NCBI GenBank assembly: GCA_951799445.1
Contig: OX637296.1
Location: forward strand, 14,260,001-14,324,000
Source: Pseudisothecium myosuroides
Lineage: Eukaryota > Streptophyta > Bryopsida > Hypnales > Lembophyllaceae
Length of the DNA: 64,000 nt
Direction: 5' to 3'
Positions 13,711 through 25,640 of the stretch are shown in pieces. Position 1 is the stretch's first letter. Each line of letters opens with the position of its first letter. The notes under the pieces were generated by a model, which worked only from the letters and a program-made list of their open reading frames with translations, had not been told where the DNA came from and ran no database searches. The translations under genes were made by a program, and so were the position numbers.

Positions 13711-14472
13711 GGCTCGACGGAAACTCGAGATCCCTGCGACTCCAAACAACAAAACCGCAGACTTACTGCGGCGATCGGGAGTGGGCAGGCAAAACCAGGG
13801 CACGCGCTAAGAAGCTAGAAGAGCGAACTGCAAAGTGCCGGGCGGGGAGTCGTAACCATGAATCGCACAGGGTCCTCTCGCAGGCCGCTCTTCAGCGCAC
13901 AGGGCATGCGGAAAGGGGAACAATAAGGTCTCCGCTCTCTGCCACCTCACGGACCACAACAACTGCGGCACAGCGGCTTTGTCTGAGACTCTGATGAGTC
14001 GAAGCGCGAGGCAAGCCCCAAACACGGGTACAGGTTACAAGCCCCTAAACCCGTTAATAGGACCTTCCGGGCCTCGCTTCCGTCCCCCTCCGTCGCTGTT
14101 GCAGGGATCCCAGAACTATAGTTTATGGAATTTAGTGCAAATGCTAAGGTAGGAGGTGCATAAAGCGACCATCTAAGCACTGAAACTGAATTTCGGGGAG
14201 GTAAAACATCTTGAAATATTTTTCAGTTAATTTTCCTTGAAAGACAAGAAGAAATGACATCTAACCCAAGTCGTTTCATATTTTTTGGAGCTTTGTGGAA
14301 TTAGTTATGAAATTTTGAAGTTGAAATGCTATAGGGCTCTAAAAGCGACCACCTCCTAGAATGTACACCATTTGTACATTTTGGTAAACTGAAGAAAGCA
14401 AAATGTACCTCTGTGGCATGTTCGGTTCAAAATGCCCTATTGGAGTTTGAGCCTCCTACCTTACCTTCGAGA
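13711..14472 (-). promoter_or_regulatory. GC-rich 5' flank of the E2 gene
   Basis: From about 13420 to 14110 the sequence is much richer in GC than its surroundings and covers exon 1 plus several hundred bases upstream. This is the likely 5' UTR and promoter region of the minus-strand E2 gene. I see no clear TATA box. A telo-box-like CCTAAACCC lies near 14045-14053. Overlapping frames here on both strands look like effects of the base composition. Confidence 0.4.
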
Positions 14473-14770
14473 CAAGGTTTTTTTTTGCATTTTCAATGAA
14501 GTGCCAAAGTGGCAATATTGAATGTTATAGTGGTGCTCCAAATTTCAACATTCATCCACATATTGGATAGAAAATATCACTTTAGCACATATCACATATC
14601 CATAATTCAATTTTCATCCACAATCTGGCGATTTCATCCAAGATTTTTTTTAATTTGAAATTTTTTGGCGATTTTTTTGCTCTTATAGTGCTATTTAGTT
14701 CTATGAACTTTGTACAGGGGCCATTGTTTTGGTTCAAATTGACAACAAATTGCCCGAAAAATAAACATTG
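14473..14770 (+). mobile_element. hAT-like MITE (family G, copy 1)
   Basis: The 298-bp noncoding element begins CAAGGTTTTTTTTT and ends ACATTG. It is bounded by an 8-bp target duplication with one mismatch: CTTCGAGA (14465-14472) and CTTCAAGA (14771-14778). Internally it shares the GAAGTGCCAAAGTGGCA landmark and several CATCCA motifs with the copies at 35088-35372 and 50426-50696. Confidence 0.7.
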
Positions 14771-15547
14771 CTTCAAGATAGACATGCATCAACTTTGGCT
14801 AGCTACCTTGAGAGTGAATGGTACACAAAGAAAAAAATTAGAAAAGTGTTAGTTGTGAAGGATTATTGGGAGTAAGATAGGAAGCTCAGAAATTGTACAT
14901 CTAAGGGTTGGTCCTCCTTATTCATGTATTTCCTTGGATGGGAATATTTTTAGCTCATTTTTTAGACAAAGACAAATAGATGAGGAATTTAATCCAAGTG
15001 GTTTTCATATTTTTCCAAGCATTTTGAATTACTTAAAAAATTTCAAACAAGTTGGGTTGTAGGTCCCTATTTATGACTCTAGGTCTCCCTAAACCATTCA
15101 CTTGCAATTCTGTAGAAAGGTGGGGAAAAGCAAAGAGAATGACTGGCTCTTGCAATTAATAATGTTTTTTTCCTTGATTCATTTCATGATTATAGAGGTC
15201 AATTTTAGAACCACCTTATGTCCATTTCACAACCATTTATAGGGCAGTTCTTAATGCTTGTGCAATTTTAGAACCTCCTACCTTACTATTACACAAAACT
15301 GACTGAATAGATGCTAATTCCACTTTGAAGGAAGTTATATATTTTGCAAATTGGCTATCAAATTTTATTGTTTATTACAAGCCCTTTTTTACAATGTAAT
15401 AGTAGCGCAAGGATTTTTTGGGTAGAAACTTAGCTAATTCTAGCCAATTTAGAGATCATTGGTCTATTGTAGTGCAACGAGCCTCTTGCGGAAGTAAAGC
15501 CAAGGTGAATGTAAGAAAAAAAGACCCCCTATTTTGCACTTGATTAA

Positions 15548-16469
15548 CCCCTAAAGGACCAAGGCCTTTTTTCTGCCAAAAAACACTCAAAACTGCCATT
15601 TCTATAGCAAAGAGTAAACAAAATTGAAAATTGTTTTATTCCACATCTAATGGTAGGATATTACACCTAACTAGTATGAGAGTGTGTAGAAAAATTTTCA
15701 GAATTTTTGACCACACAGATTGCAAGATATCTGCATTTAAAGTGAAAAAAACAAGTTTTTCAGCACATTGCGGGACTAGATTTTTTGACTTTGAACATTT
15801 TTAACTTAAAATTTTTGCACTATAGAGTTTTGAGCTTTAAATATTTATAATGGAGAATTGAGATGAGAGTCTAGGAAAAAAAATCAAAAAAACTTAATTT
15901 ATCATTCTTAAAAAATTGTTAAGTAAAAGTAGGTACGAGATAGAAGGAAAATCTAAAATACTAATATATTTTAGATGGAATTAAAATGCACTAATCCCAA
16001 TGGTGAGATTGTTCTAGCAAGTAAACTAAACCATGCAAAAAAAAAAATTGAAAAATTTGAAAAATTGCATTCATAAATGAATTCTACAAGTTATTTTTTT
16101 CAAGAAGATGCTCTAACTTCCCAAAAAACAAGAATGCCCATAACTTTTTCATAACAAATCCAAATGAAATGAATCAAAGCTTTCCAGATAGACAAAAATA
16201 TAATCTATGAGATGAAAAATTCAAATTCAAATTCAAATTTTTGCAAATTTTTTTTTGCTACCCGGACTGCCCCTCGTCCCCTATTTTGAGCTTATTTGGT
16301 CAAAACTTTTGTTCCCGGGCACCGATTGTTAAAAAAATTATATTCCTACAAAGCTTATCCTTTTTTTTATCTCCAAAAAAAGTTTTAAAAAATCACGACA
16401 AAATTTCAGCCAGTAGGTACCTATCCGAAAATGCATTTGTCCCCCGAAGGGACAACGGTCCTTTAGGGG
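15548..16469 (+). mobile_element. TTAA-flanked, piggyBac-like MITE (family A, copy 1)
   Basis: The 922-bp element lies between TTAA at 15544-15547 and TTAA at 16470-16473. The terminal inverted repeat CCCCTAAAGGACC is perfect for 13 bases, and subterminal GGACC/GTCCC motifs follow. It contains no coding frame beyond chance length. It is closely similar to 17373-18304 in the same orientation, and more distantly to 28302-29149, 37728-38325 and 40505-41720. Confidence 0.8.
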
Positions 16470-17055
16470 TTAATCTTCTTCTCTACACCTTTTATAGCTA
16501 ATTTAGGACCTCTGATTGCAAATATGGACTCAAGAATTTGCAAATTTTATCATGCGCTGCAAATAAAAAGTTCATGCATTTTCCCCATGGATAAAACGGG
16601 GGGTGAAAACGGCCTTTGCAAGAAGCTTGTTGAACTATTATTAATAGACTCGACCCTCCATCGCCATCTATTGCATCTGGCATGACCGACTTATTGACTT
16701 TCCATCTTCTTCCGCTTGCAACAAGCTCCGAATCTCCAACCTTTCAAACCAATTGTTGTCAATTTTTGTCACTTGTAGCCACCAAAGTCTTCCCACAAAC
16801 TTTTTAGGGTTCCACACTAGGAGGCAATATCAAGAAAGAAAAATTATAAGAAGATGAATAATGCTTGTTTACCGCCAAAAAAAACATTGAAATTTTGAAA
16901 ATTAGAGAATGCAACAAGTATGCCAACTTATTACTTTACAAGTCCCTACTTTATGAAATCTTGAGATTTGTTTCACCCTAATGAAAATTTGCCATCGAAA
17001 ATTAGAAAAAGACACATTGTGTCCTCTTAGTCCTTGAGGGATTAAAAGATATATT

Positions 17056-17143
17056 CAGTTAAAAAAATAGTACTTTGAAAAGTTTTTATTTAACTTTAAA
17101 GTTTAGTCTACACCAAAATATGGTTCTTTTGGCATTTAGGGGG
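17056..17143 (+). mobile_element. Truncated right end of a family-B element
   Basis: A stretch reading like the right end of copy 5922-6565: TTTTATTTAACTTTAAAG, a CACCAAAAT motif and then GGCATTTAGGGG. The left part is missing and the downstream TTAA is lost. It is a relic. Confidence 0.45.
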
Positions 17144-17372
17144 AAAAAAGAAGGAAATAGAAGTTCCAATATTAAATGGCAAAAGATATGCTTAAAACAT
17201 AACTACAATTAATTATATTTTTCCATTGAAGCAGATGCAATTTTTTATTTCAATCACTGAAAGATCAATTTCTATTACTAAATATTTCATAGAAAAAATT
17301 ACATTATATAAGAATTTCCAATAAAAAAGAAATTTTACAAATGATAATACAACTCTCAAGGCTTTATATTAA

Positions 17373-18304
17373 CCCCTAAAGGACCGAGGCCTTTTTTCTG
17401 CCAAAAAACACTGAAAACTGCCATTTCTATAGCAAAGAGTAAAAAAATTTGAAAAATGTTTTTATTTCACATCCAACCTTAGGATCTTACACCTAACTAG
17501 TATAAGAATGTGTGGAATTTTTTTTAGAATTTTTGACCGCACAGATTGCAAGATATTTGCATTTAAAGTGAAAAAAACAAGTTTTTCAGCACATTGCGGG
17601 ACTAGATTTTTTGACTTCAAACATTTTTAACTTAAAATTTTAGCACTACAGAGTTTTGAGCTTTTATTTTATATAGTGGAGAATTGAGTTGAGAGTCTAG
17701 AAAAAAAATAATATTAAAAAAAAACTTAATTATCATTCTTAAAAAAATTGTGAAGTAGATGTAGGTACAAGATAGAAGGAAAATCTAAAACATTCATATA
17801 TTTTAGATGGAATTAAAATGCACTAATCCCAATGGTGAGATTGTTCTAACAAGTAAATCAGACCATCCCAAAAAAAAATTTGAAAAATTTGAAAAATTGC
17901 ATTCAGAAATGAATCCCAAAGTTATTTTTTTCAAGAAGATGCTTTAACTACCCGAAAAACAAGAATGTCCATAACTTTCTCATAACATATCCAAATGAAA
18001 TGAATCAAAGCTTTCCGGAAAGCCAAAAATATAATCTATGAGAAAAAAAATATTAAAAAAAAAAATTCAAATTTTTGTCCCTTTTTTTTTTGCTGCCCGA
18101 GCTGCCCCCCGAAGCCTGTTTTGAGCTTATATGGTCATAACTTTTTTTCCCGGGCACCGATTGTGAAAAAAATTATATTCCCTTGAAGCTAATCAGTTTT
18201 TCTACCTCCAAAAAAAGTTTCAAAAAATCAGGAGAAAATTTCAGCCCGTAGGTACCTGCCCGAAAACGCATTTGTCCCCCGTAGGGACAATGGTCCTTTA
18301 GGGG
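17373..18304 (+). mobile_element. TTAA-flanked, piggyBac-like MITE (family A, copy 2)
   Basis: The 932-bp element lies between TTAA at 17369-17372 and TTAA at 18305-18308. Ends are CCCCTAAAGGACCGAGGCC and GGTCCTTTAGGGG. The body matches copy 1 almost base for base in long blocks (for example the block with GCACATTGCGGGACTAGA), so both derive from one recently amplified source. It is noncoding. Confidence 0.8.
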
Positions 18305-18308
18305 TTAA

Positions 18309-19566
18309 CATTATTCCAATAGAAGTGAAAACTCAAAACTCAAGTTCTTTTTGAGATGCACTATTTCTTTTCACATCTCATTTTTCTACAAGGACATGAT
18401 TTATTTTCAAAATTTAAATGTCTGCATGGCAAAAAAGATGTCAATACTCCTAGTTCTTCTGACAGTCACAAAACAAATGAAAATAAAATCATTTTAGAAG
18501 AAGAAAATGCAATATGCACCAATAGATGTGTCTTACATGTAATTGAATTAACTTGGGTAGTTGTTATTAAAATGTAGTCTAGTAAGCAATCTCTGTATCT
18601 ATATAAAAATATTTTTTTAGAACATTGATTTATCCTATCAATGAGGCCACAAAATTAGAATCACTGCAAAAATAGTATCACTAAAATTATTGAGTTTGTG
18701 ATAATTAGTACTCCGGAGTACAATTTAGTATTATTATAGCCCATACTAAACAAATATTATATAAATAGTGAGATTGTGGTAAATTAGTGTCACACATACT
18801 AATACGAAGAGCTAGTGTAGCTGTCATTTTAAAACTCCCAACTCATAACCCTAAGTCCAAACTTCTACATGCAAAAATTGGCCAAAGTTTGCAAAAAAAG
18901 ACAATAGAGTAGAAATTCTAAAATTCTACACGGAAGTGTGAAGTTGTATGAACAAAATTAGAATTGTTGTCCAACAAAATTTTATGGAGTCTCAAGAAAA
19001 ATGAGAGAGGTAAGTGTCAACATCCAAAAAACTTTTTTTTAAGTTGGACTTGTTTACATTGGACTTGAACTTTGTGGTTGCTTTTAATTTGATAACAACA
19101 CAAAACTGCTCCTAAAATGCAGTTTCTTCCAACTCACAAAGAGGTGAAAGCATCATGAAAGTCAACAATGGCAACCATGACCCTGCAAAACTCAAAAATT
19201 ATTTTCCAACTCCAATAGAGCATGGATGCAAGTTTGCTCTTAACCAATCTTCACTGTAAATAAATTGTTCAAAATTGCGATGCTAAGTTTGAATTTAGCA
19301 AATCAAATATTCTGCAAATCATGAAGCTAGTTCAAAATGCAGCATGCAACAAGGTGAGCACTTCGAGAGAGAGACAGAGACAGTTCAATCAATCAAAATT
19401 GATAAAAGGAAAAGAAAAGAAAGGGACTGCAGTAATTGCACCAGGGCCACAAATGTATGCAAAATCTTTTGTAAGAAAACTTGGTTTATGTGTTTTGGAG
19501 GAGCTCAGTTCTTAAGGTGCGGAGTTTGTATGACCAACGATGAGCATTCCAATCTCAGTTACTCGT
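18309..19566. other. AT-rich spacer, nothing recognised
   Basis: No gene, repeat pair or structured element could be supported here. The plus-strand frames at 18356-18577 and 19321-19595 lack domains and lie next to the small minus-strand gene. Confidence 0.35.
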
Positions 19567-20410
19567 TCATGGTGGACAAGAATCGCCCTCAGTAGTACTA
19601 CTGGCTGGCCTCCTCTTTCTGTAGACGTAATACCAAGCTGTGGCCGAAACTGCGATTGCCACAGCTAGCGCAGCTGCCTTGTGCGGCGAGATGTTGGCCG
19701 GGAGCAGTGTCCTCTCTTCTTTGGATTGGCATGTCCTTCAAGTAGAAACAGAGCACTGTCAAAACCTTAACTTAGAAGGAGAAGATGACTGCATTTGCAT
19801 TTACCTCCGCGGAGTTTGATTTTAGGTTTAGAAAGACGTAATGACGGATGATTGAAACAGTGTATGATGACAATGTACGTCTGAGGAAGAAGCTTTTCTT
19901 TGATGCAATGTCTTCAATTTTTTAGCAATGTAGCGAGAAATTTCACTACGACACGAGCATTGCTATTTGCTATTAAAAAGTGAACAGGAGCAGTAGAGAC
20001 GACGTTAGCTTCTCACATCAGTTGTGAGAGAGAGAGACGCGTTTCTTTGATGCTGTGGCTTTGATTCTTGGTAATGGAGTGCAGTATTTCACTAGTTCGA
20101 GTGACACAAGCATTCCTAACTGCACCTTAGTGTAACAAGTGCAAAGCAGCAGAGGCGAGGTTTTATCTTCTCACATTAATTGTAAATCGTTAATTGGCAC
20201 GATGTCCTGAAACGATGAATCGAGAGAAAGAACCTCCATTCCGCCCCGCCATGACAATTTCGAATCCATGAAGAAGGTCAATAATATTCAGAGCTCGCTG
20301 ATTGTGAACAAATGTTTACAGGCACAAGGTCCATGTCTTGATTTCGATGCCGTATAAAGAAGGACAAAGGAGTGAGAAGGAGACAGAGGAGCTTACCCTT
20401 CGTCGGCCAT
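19567..20410 (-). CDS. Small single-pass membrane protein, 60 aa, 2 exons
   Basis: I do not recognise the family. Exon 1 is only 14 nt (20410-20397, starting ATGGCCGACGAAGG) and ends at a GTAAGC donor. Exon 2 is 19735-19567, after a pyrimidine-rich acceptor (TTTCTACTTGAAG), ending TGA. The join keeps the frame and gives 60 aa: a short charged N-terminus (residues 1-14), then one hydrophobic helix of about 18 residues (AALAVAIAVSATAWYYV), a basic stop (YRKRRP) and a short Ser/Thr-rich tail. The charge pattern suggests a signal-anchored or tail-anchored protein of the endoplasmic reticulum or an organelle outer membrane, N-terminus outside the cytosol if the positive-inside rule holds. The moderate GC of both exons, unlike the flanks, and the perfect phase support a real gene. 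Expression evidence would be decisive. Confidence 0.55.
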
Positions 20411-22136
20411 GTTGACCACTTTGCTCCACAAGCTCCGATCACGGGACGAGGAGAAGGAGCGTTTCACTCTCAGTTATGGTCGCGAGACGAAAGGTCGCGT
20501 CCTCTTCACAACAATGAGCGCCATGGATACCTTGTCAACGCAGGGAGCTTTTGAGGATGTGAACGACTCTCAGATGCTCAATCGTTACTAATACTCTTAA
20601 TTTTGACAAGCGAACATGGCCAGACATTCTTCACAGTCGCGCCCCCTCGTTTTCCAGAAAGTCTGCATTCTATTTGTAGACACACGTGAATGATTTTGAA
20701 TTAGCAGAAATTTATTTGTACTAAGTTCGGCAATCTTTTGGATTTGCGACAGAGAGTGCAACGAGATACAAAGTTTCGCATCCAGAAGATGCATGGCTTG
20801 GCCTATCAACGTCTGCTCACGAATTGAATATATGATCATATGCTACGACAGAATTGTATTATGCAGAGGCTTCAAATTGATTTCCTTGGATTGGTGCACC
20901 CTAACGATGTGTTGAGCTGGCTAAATGCCCGTTGTCGTGAAGGTGTCACTCTGTGGAGGCTTCTTCACCCGTGACGCAGGAGACAAATATGGCACCATGA
21001 GCCCGCTATGTCAGAACCATGAGCTGCAATGCCCATGACCAGTTTCCTTGCAATGTGCAGACCACAAGAGCGTTCGTTGCAGCCCTGATGATCACAGTGA
21101 CTGCGGTTTGTTTCATTCTAAGGACGCCGATCCAGAATAATGAAGCGGCAACTTCATCTTTCGGCGTGCAAGCCGACGCCTCCAGACTCGCCAGAATCAC
21201 TCAAAATCCTCAGTTGAAAAGACCTGCTGCACGGGGGTTAATTCTTCTTGTTATTGCCAAGTTGTTACGCCTGCTCTACTGCAAATTTTGCCACCTGATT
21301 CCTCAATCAGTTCTCGACTTTCTGAATTTTCTTAGTAAACTCTTGAACTAGGTCATGGACTTGGTGATTAGTACGTATCAAGGGAATTGCGGCGGGGAAC
21401 AGTGTCGCATTGCGACAAGTTTGATCCTCACTCTGACTGTTGTGGACATGTCGGTGGAATTGTTTTTGAAAAGCATCAAAGGCCGCTCCACTCTTCAACT
21501 ATATTCAGCAAAGCAATGCAATTTTGCGACCGGATGTTTCCAGATTCACGAATTCGCAGTCCCGGACGAGTAATTAAATGTCCCACTCTGAAGACACTTT
21601 TCATGTCGTCCGGCATCAACTTTACGACTCTTTTGTCTTCTAGAGAACTCAGGACTTCCTACGGCAGAAGTAAGATTCTCATTCCCATCATGCTCGTTTG
21701 GTACAAATTTCTGAAAGAATCTTTTTGCTTTGAGAGTGAGGATTGTCATGCAAGTGTTGATGATTCTAAGTCTTTGTGAGAGAGATTATAATTTTCCATT
21801 CCCAGAGTGCAAGTTAAATCAGGAAATACAGGCAGAACTGTTACAGCCATCCAATCAGTTGTGTTTTACTCGTCTACTGCATGACAGTTCATAGTGCTCG
21901 GAAGGTTCAAAGGTATGGTGTCGACAAGAAAATGATTGTGGAATTCCGCAAAATTTGATACTAAAAATGTATGATACAACTCAGAACTCTGCTTTCCGTG
22001 GCTTCGCAGATGCCGTAAGAATGGAACAACACTAGTGTGGCTAATTCTCCTGTGCAAGGCTATAATTACAAGTATTTATTTTTCCCAGGGATGTCAAGTT
22101 TATGTTACGATTTGAATCTCTGAAGAGTCATGACTG
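20411..22136. other. Mixed-composition spacer, no confirmed gene
   Basis: Bases near 20411-20600 are probably 5' UTR and promoter of the small membrane-protein gene. At 20900-21780 the GC content is nearer to coding values, and frames exist on plus (21019-21351, 110 aa, with a hydrophobic segment; 21387-21779, 130 aa), but none shows a domain or convincing splice context. It could hold a fast-evolving gene or a decayed one. The part close to 22137 is probably the 3' UTR of the U-box gene. Confidence 0.35.
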
Positions 22137-24197
22137 TCAGTGATGTATTTGTCTATTTCTTGAGGTGTTGTGGCTGACGTCGACAGGCTCCAAGCTGCGG
22201 AGGAGCTTGAGGAGAGAACTCGCTTTGCGCTTCCCACGCTCGGAGCCCGTCGTGAGCAAATGGTAGAGATACTGGACAATGTTACTCGAATGTTGAAGAA
22301 CGTCATCGATAATCACTTGATCGCCGCTTCGGCACATGGTGATCAGCACCGAGGTAGCGTATTCACGTGATTTCGGCGAGCCGTTGCGTAGAAGAGGAAC
22401 CAACGCAGAGACAGCAGCTGCGTCGCGAAGTGCGTTAACACCTTCAGGACATGTTACTAGCAAAGCGAGGACCGCCGCGCAAGCGTCTGCAACAGAGGCG
22501 GATTCGTCTCCTAAGAGCGCAAGCAGCGTCGGCACCGCACCAGCTGCAATAATCTTGACTTTATTGCCATGGTAGACGGCCAAGTTGAACAACGCCGTCG
22601 CGGCGTCTTTCTTCCCTCGTTGCATGCTTCCTTCCTTAAGAAGCGCGACGAGCGCCGGAATGGCGTCCAACTTGCTTCCGATCTGCACTTTCACCTCGTC
22701 ATTGACAGAAAGTGAGAACAGCACTGCCGCGGCATTCTCTCGCGCTTCCATCGCATGACCAGATTTCAACACCTCAATGACCAAATCCAAGGTGCCAGCT
22801 GCAACAATGTCCTTCTTGTTTTCCTCGATGATGGAAAGGTTTAGCAAAGTTGTGACGGCGTGCTCTTGCGTTTTAGCATCGGAGGAGGATAGTAGCGGAA
22901 GAAGAAGGGGAATGCCGCCGGCTTCTGCGATGCAAATCCTATTGTCCGCGTCAGCCTTAGAGAGCAGCCTGAGCTCGCGCGCAACTAACTTCTGCACATG
23001 CGCGTTCCCCGTCGCCAGTTTTTCGACCAACAGCTTCGCGGTGAGCTTCATCGCCTCAAGGCCAACTCCGGTGCCGTGCACATGTTGGATGCCGGCAGCC
23101 CTTTTAACCGCTCTGCGGTTCCCTTCCTGATCGAATGGAACGTTATTGTCCTCACACCACTGCGAAATCAAGCTTCGGAGCGCATAATTGGATATCAAGT
23201 CCTTGTGCACAAGCTTTTGACCTGTCTTGGGACACGTCGGGTGCCCTGCTTGAATCCACCGCGTGATTGAGCCTCTGTCATACGTCTGTCCTGTTGCGAC
23301 GATCACCGGATCACGCATGAGGTCGAGCGTTATTGGACACAAGAACTCCACTGGCGGGCTGACTGTGGCAGCACCGTCTCCACTTGTAGAAACCTCACAA
23401 TCTTGCACTTTCACCTCGTCTTCAATGCCTTCAAATTCCGCGGAGTACAGCGCATATTTCCCATACCGTACGAAGTTAATGATACCAGAGAGCACGTGCT
23501 GCGTCTTCGCGTCATCCCTTCGACCGTCGTCCACACTGACATCCTGCAACCGATGAATCTCCGTCTCACAGTCCGTCCCATTCAGAAGCTGCAGTTTCTC
23601 AAAGAGAAGGCTGACTCGCGATAAACTAAGAGCTTCCTTCCTCTTCACGAGCTTCAGCATGATAATCACTTCGTCACGGAGTTGAAGCTCCACGGGATCC
23701 AAAGACATGCGCGCTCGAGTCAACTGCGCACGCACAAGGACAATTTGTTCCGACACTTCCTCCGTCAAATCCAGAAGCTCCAATGGCAAGGAACTCATCA
23801 CACTTCCGATGCTTTGCGTGAGCTCATGAAAGTACTGAGAGTACGTCTCCTGTTCCATGAGCAACCAGAATCTGCTGCTCTCCCGGCACTCCTCCAGCAG
23901 CACGTACACCCGCTGCATCAACCCGTGCAACTCCCTGAAGGCAGTCACAGCGGTGGGAGGGATAGGACGGCTGGAGTCGCGCACCTCCTCGAAAAGAGCC
24001 GTCATCAGCTCGATTCTCCGAACAATATTACAAGCGTTCCGACTCTGGCAGAATCTCGGTTTCCCAGAGGACGACACCGTCTTCGCCAGGCTCACCAGCG
24101 CTTTCACTAACGTCTTCGCCGACGGAGTCGGAGGAGGCGCCATCGCCAGCACCACCCTCCTCTTCCTGTTGACCTGCACAGCCGCAAGGTGCGCCAT
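22137..24197 (-). CDS. U-box/ARM-repeat E3 ubiquitin ligase (plant PUB family), intronless
   Basis: A single 686-aa frame. The N-terminal helical UND region (about 25-250) is followed by a U-box at about 281-353, with FLCPITLDLMRDPV, GQTYDR and the CPKTGQ turn. About seven Armadillo repeats follow (about 385-665), with recurring LLNLS, ENAAAVLFSLS and AATALFNLA motifs. Length, order and lack of introns fit the UND-U-box-ARM class (PUB16/PUB17/PUB18-like), cytosolic or nuclear enzymes that take ubiquitin from an E2 and act in defence, hormone and drought signalling. No key residue is missing. A second in-frame ATG at residue 19 (MAPPPTPS) is an alternative start, and plant relatives often begin near there. 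Which PUB it corresponds to cannot be settled by eye. Confidence 0.93.
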   Translation of the reverse strand: MAHLAAVQVNRKRRVVLAMAPPPTPSAKTLVKALVSLAKTVSSSGKPRFCQSRNACNIVRRIELMTALFEEVRDSSRPIPPTAVTAFRELHGLMQRVYVLLEECRESSRFWLLMEQETYSQYFHELTQSIGSVMSSLPLELLDLTEEVSEQIVLVRAQLTRARMSLDPVELQLRDEVIIMLKLVKRKEALSLSRVSLLFEKLQLLNGTDCETEIHRLQDVSVDDGRRDDAKTQHVLSGIINFVRYGKYALYSAEFEGIEDEVKVQDCEVSTSGDGAATVSPPVEFLCPITLDLMRDPVIVATGQTYDRGSITRWIQAGHPTCPKTGQKLVHKDLISNYALRSLISQWCEDNNVPFDQEGNRRAVKRAAGIQHVHGTGVGLEAMKLTAKLLVEKLATGNAHVQKLVARELRLLSKADADNRICIAEAGGIPLLLPLLSSSDAKTQEHAVTTLLNLSIIEENKKDIVAAGTLDLVIEVLKSGHAMEARENAAAVLFSLSVNDEVKVQIGSKLDAIPALVALLKEGSMQRGKKDAATALFNLAVYHGNKVKIIAAGAVPTLLALLGDESASVADACAAVLALLVTCPEGVNALRDAAAVSALVPLLRNGSPKSREYATSVLITMCRSGDQVIIDDVLQHSSNIVQYLYHLLTTGSERGKRKASSLLKLLRSLEPVDVSHNTSRNRQIHH

Positions 24198-24533
24198 TCT
24201 AACGCACCCTCTTCCCTAACCGTCCTTCCTCTCTACCACAAATCCACCACACAATCTCTGTCAACTTCCCTTTCAACCTGTCCGCCTTCTTCCAAATCCC
24301 TTCTCCCTTCCGCTATAGATATTCGTAAGCAATATAACACCGAATTGTCCACCTCTTCTTAACGCTTTCCATCCTTCAACAACCCATTTCGAAACTTGAA
24401 AACGACGTCCTCTAATCCCTTCTTGAATGAAGCCTTGGAATGCACGCGATGAACTCAAGCTCCTCGTCAATTCAAATGGGTCAGTTCAGTTTGTCTTCTG
24501 CGATTCGAATGCGTTCTGAGGAAGGAGAGAGGT

Positions 24534-24543
24534 CAATATATAG
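24534..24543 (-). promoter_or_regulatory. TATA-box candidate of the U-box gene
   Basis: On the minus strand the sequence CTATATATTG lies about 340 bases upstream of the U-box start codon, in a region with raised GC content. A pyrimidine-rich tract (CCTCTCTCCTTCC) follows immediately, as is common at plant transcription starts. The distance implies a 5' UTR of about 300 bases. Confidence 0.4.
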
Positions 24544-25640
24544 AGCTCCGTAAAAGGCCGTTGTCACAACAGCCGTCGTCAATGTCCCGCGCTTATTACG
24601 ACCTGGCTTTGTCGTCCGAGGAAAAACGTGTTGCGGTGGACATGACGGAAAGGGGCTGGCTGACTGGCTCTATCGACCCGGCCGCCCTGGCTCCGAGCCC
24701 TCCGAGTCCAGTCGTCTCCGCGGCTTCGTGGACTGCAGCAACTGGCCTTCATTTCGGACAGTTGGCTGCTTGCAAGTTCTGTCCCTTCGGAATCTGCATC
24801 TTTTTATAATTATCAGTCTTGGACGGCGTGCCTGTGGAGGGCCATAGGCGACTATTTCGGTTCTTTTAATCGATTTAAGCGTAAACCCCCCGAAATTGAC
24901 TCGTGTGTGGACACGTGGTTGCAATCACCGTCTGCCACCTGCTTGAAACTCGTCCGTACTATCATGAATTTTGATGTTTTTAAGGTTAAAGCAAAGGTTT
25001 GAAGTTGAGGGCTATGATCAAAGGAGTTGGAGAGTGGCTTTGTGGGTCGCCTTGGAACTTTCTGAAAGCAAACGACTGAAGGATTTTTTTCTTGTATTCC
25101 GCTTTCTTAGATGCTGTTGACTTTCTGCATGAGGGAGGTGGAAAACAAAGGGTAAGTTCGCAATTATATCTATTTCCGAAAATGTCAACTTCTTGCTTTG
25201 GGAATGGGGAGAGGAAAGTTGAGACTTGACATTCTTGAACAAAACTTTAGGATGGCATTCTTCCTCATTCTCACTAGTCACTTGGGAAATGCCCTATGTA
25301 AAGGTTAGATTCGGCAAAAATTAAGTCATTTCTATATTTTAAAGTCATTAGTGTCACATGTCATTTTGTGAATGGTGTGAGGTCATGTGGACTCCTAAGA
25401 ATTTGAAGTGGAAATCTAATTTCAGCACTTGAGTGTCGAATCAGACCGTCATGGACGGTAGCTTATCTTACTCCAATTTAATTAAATTAAAGATCCAATT
25501 GTGTGTGACTTTTAGTAAAAAAAATTCACTTGAATTGTAAAACATAATTGTAGTGTAAAATTTGAGCTTAAATTATCTTATTTTGTAGTGAACTAAATCT
25601 TTTTTTAGTTAAAAAAATAATAAAAAAATAAAATTTGTAG
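24544..25640. other. Upstream flank of the U-box gene, then AT-rich spacer
   Basis: 24544-24960 has gene-like GC but no supported frame (the plus frame at 24561-24809 has no domain). After 25300 the sequence becomes very AT-rich. A short perfect palindrome-type repeat, ACCGTC-ATG-GACGGT, lies at about 25445-25459. Confidence 0.35.

Noticed and set aside
15548..18304. Two near-identical 0.9-kb blocks considered as long terminal repeats of a retrotransposon.
   Set aside because: Ends are inverted repeats flanked by TTAA, not TG..CA, and the roughly 900 bases between them lack primer-binding, polypurine or coding features.
21019..21779. Plus-strand frames of 110 and 130 aa with gene-like composition.
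   Set aside because: No domain, no splice evidence and overlapping frames on the other strand; kept only as a note in the spacer entry.
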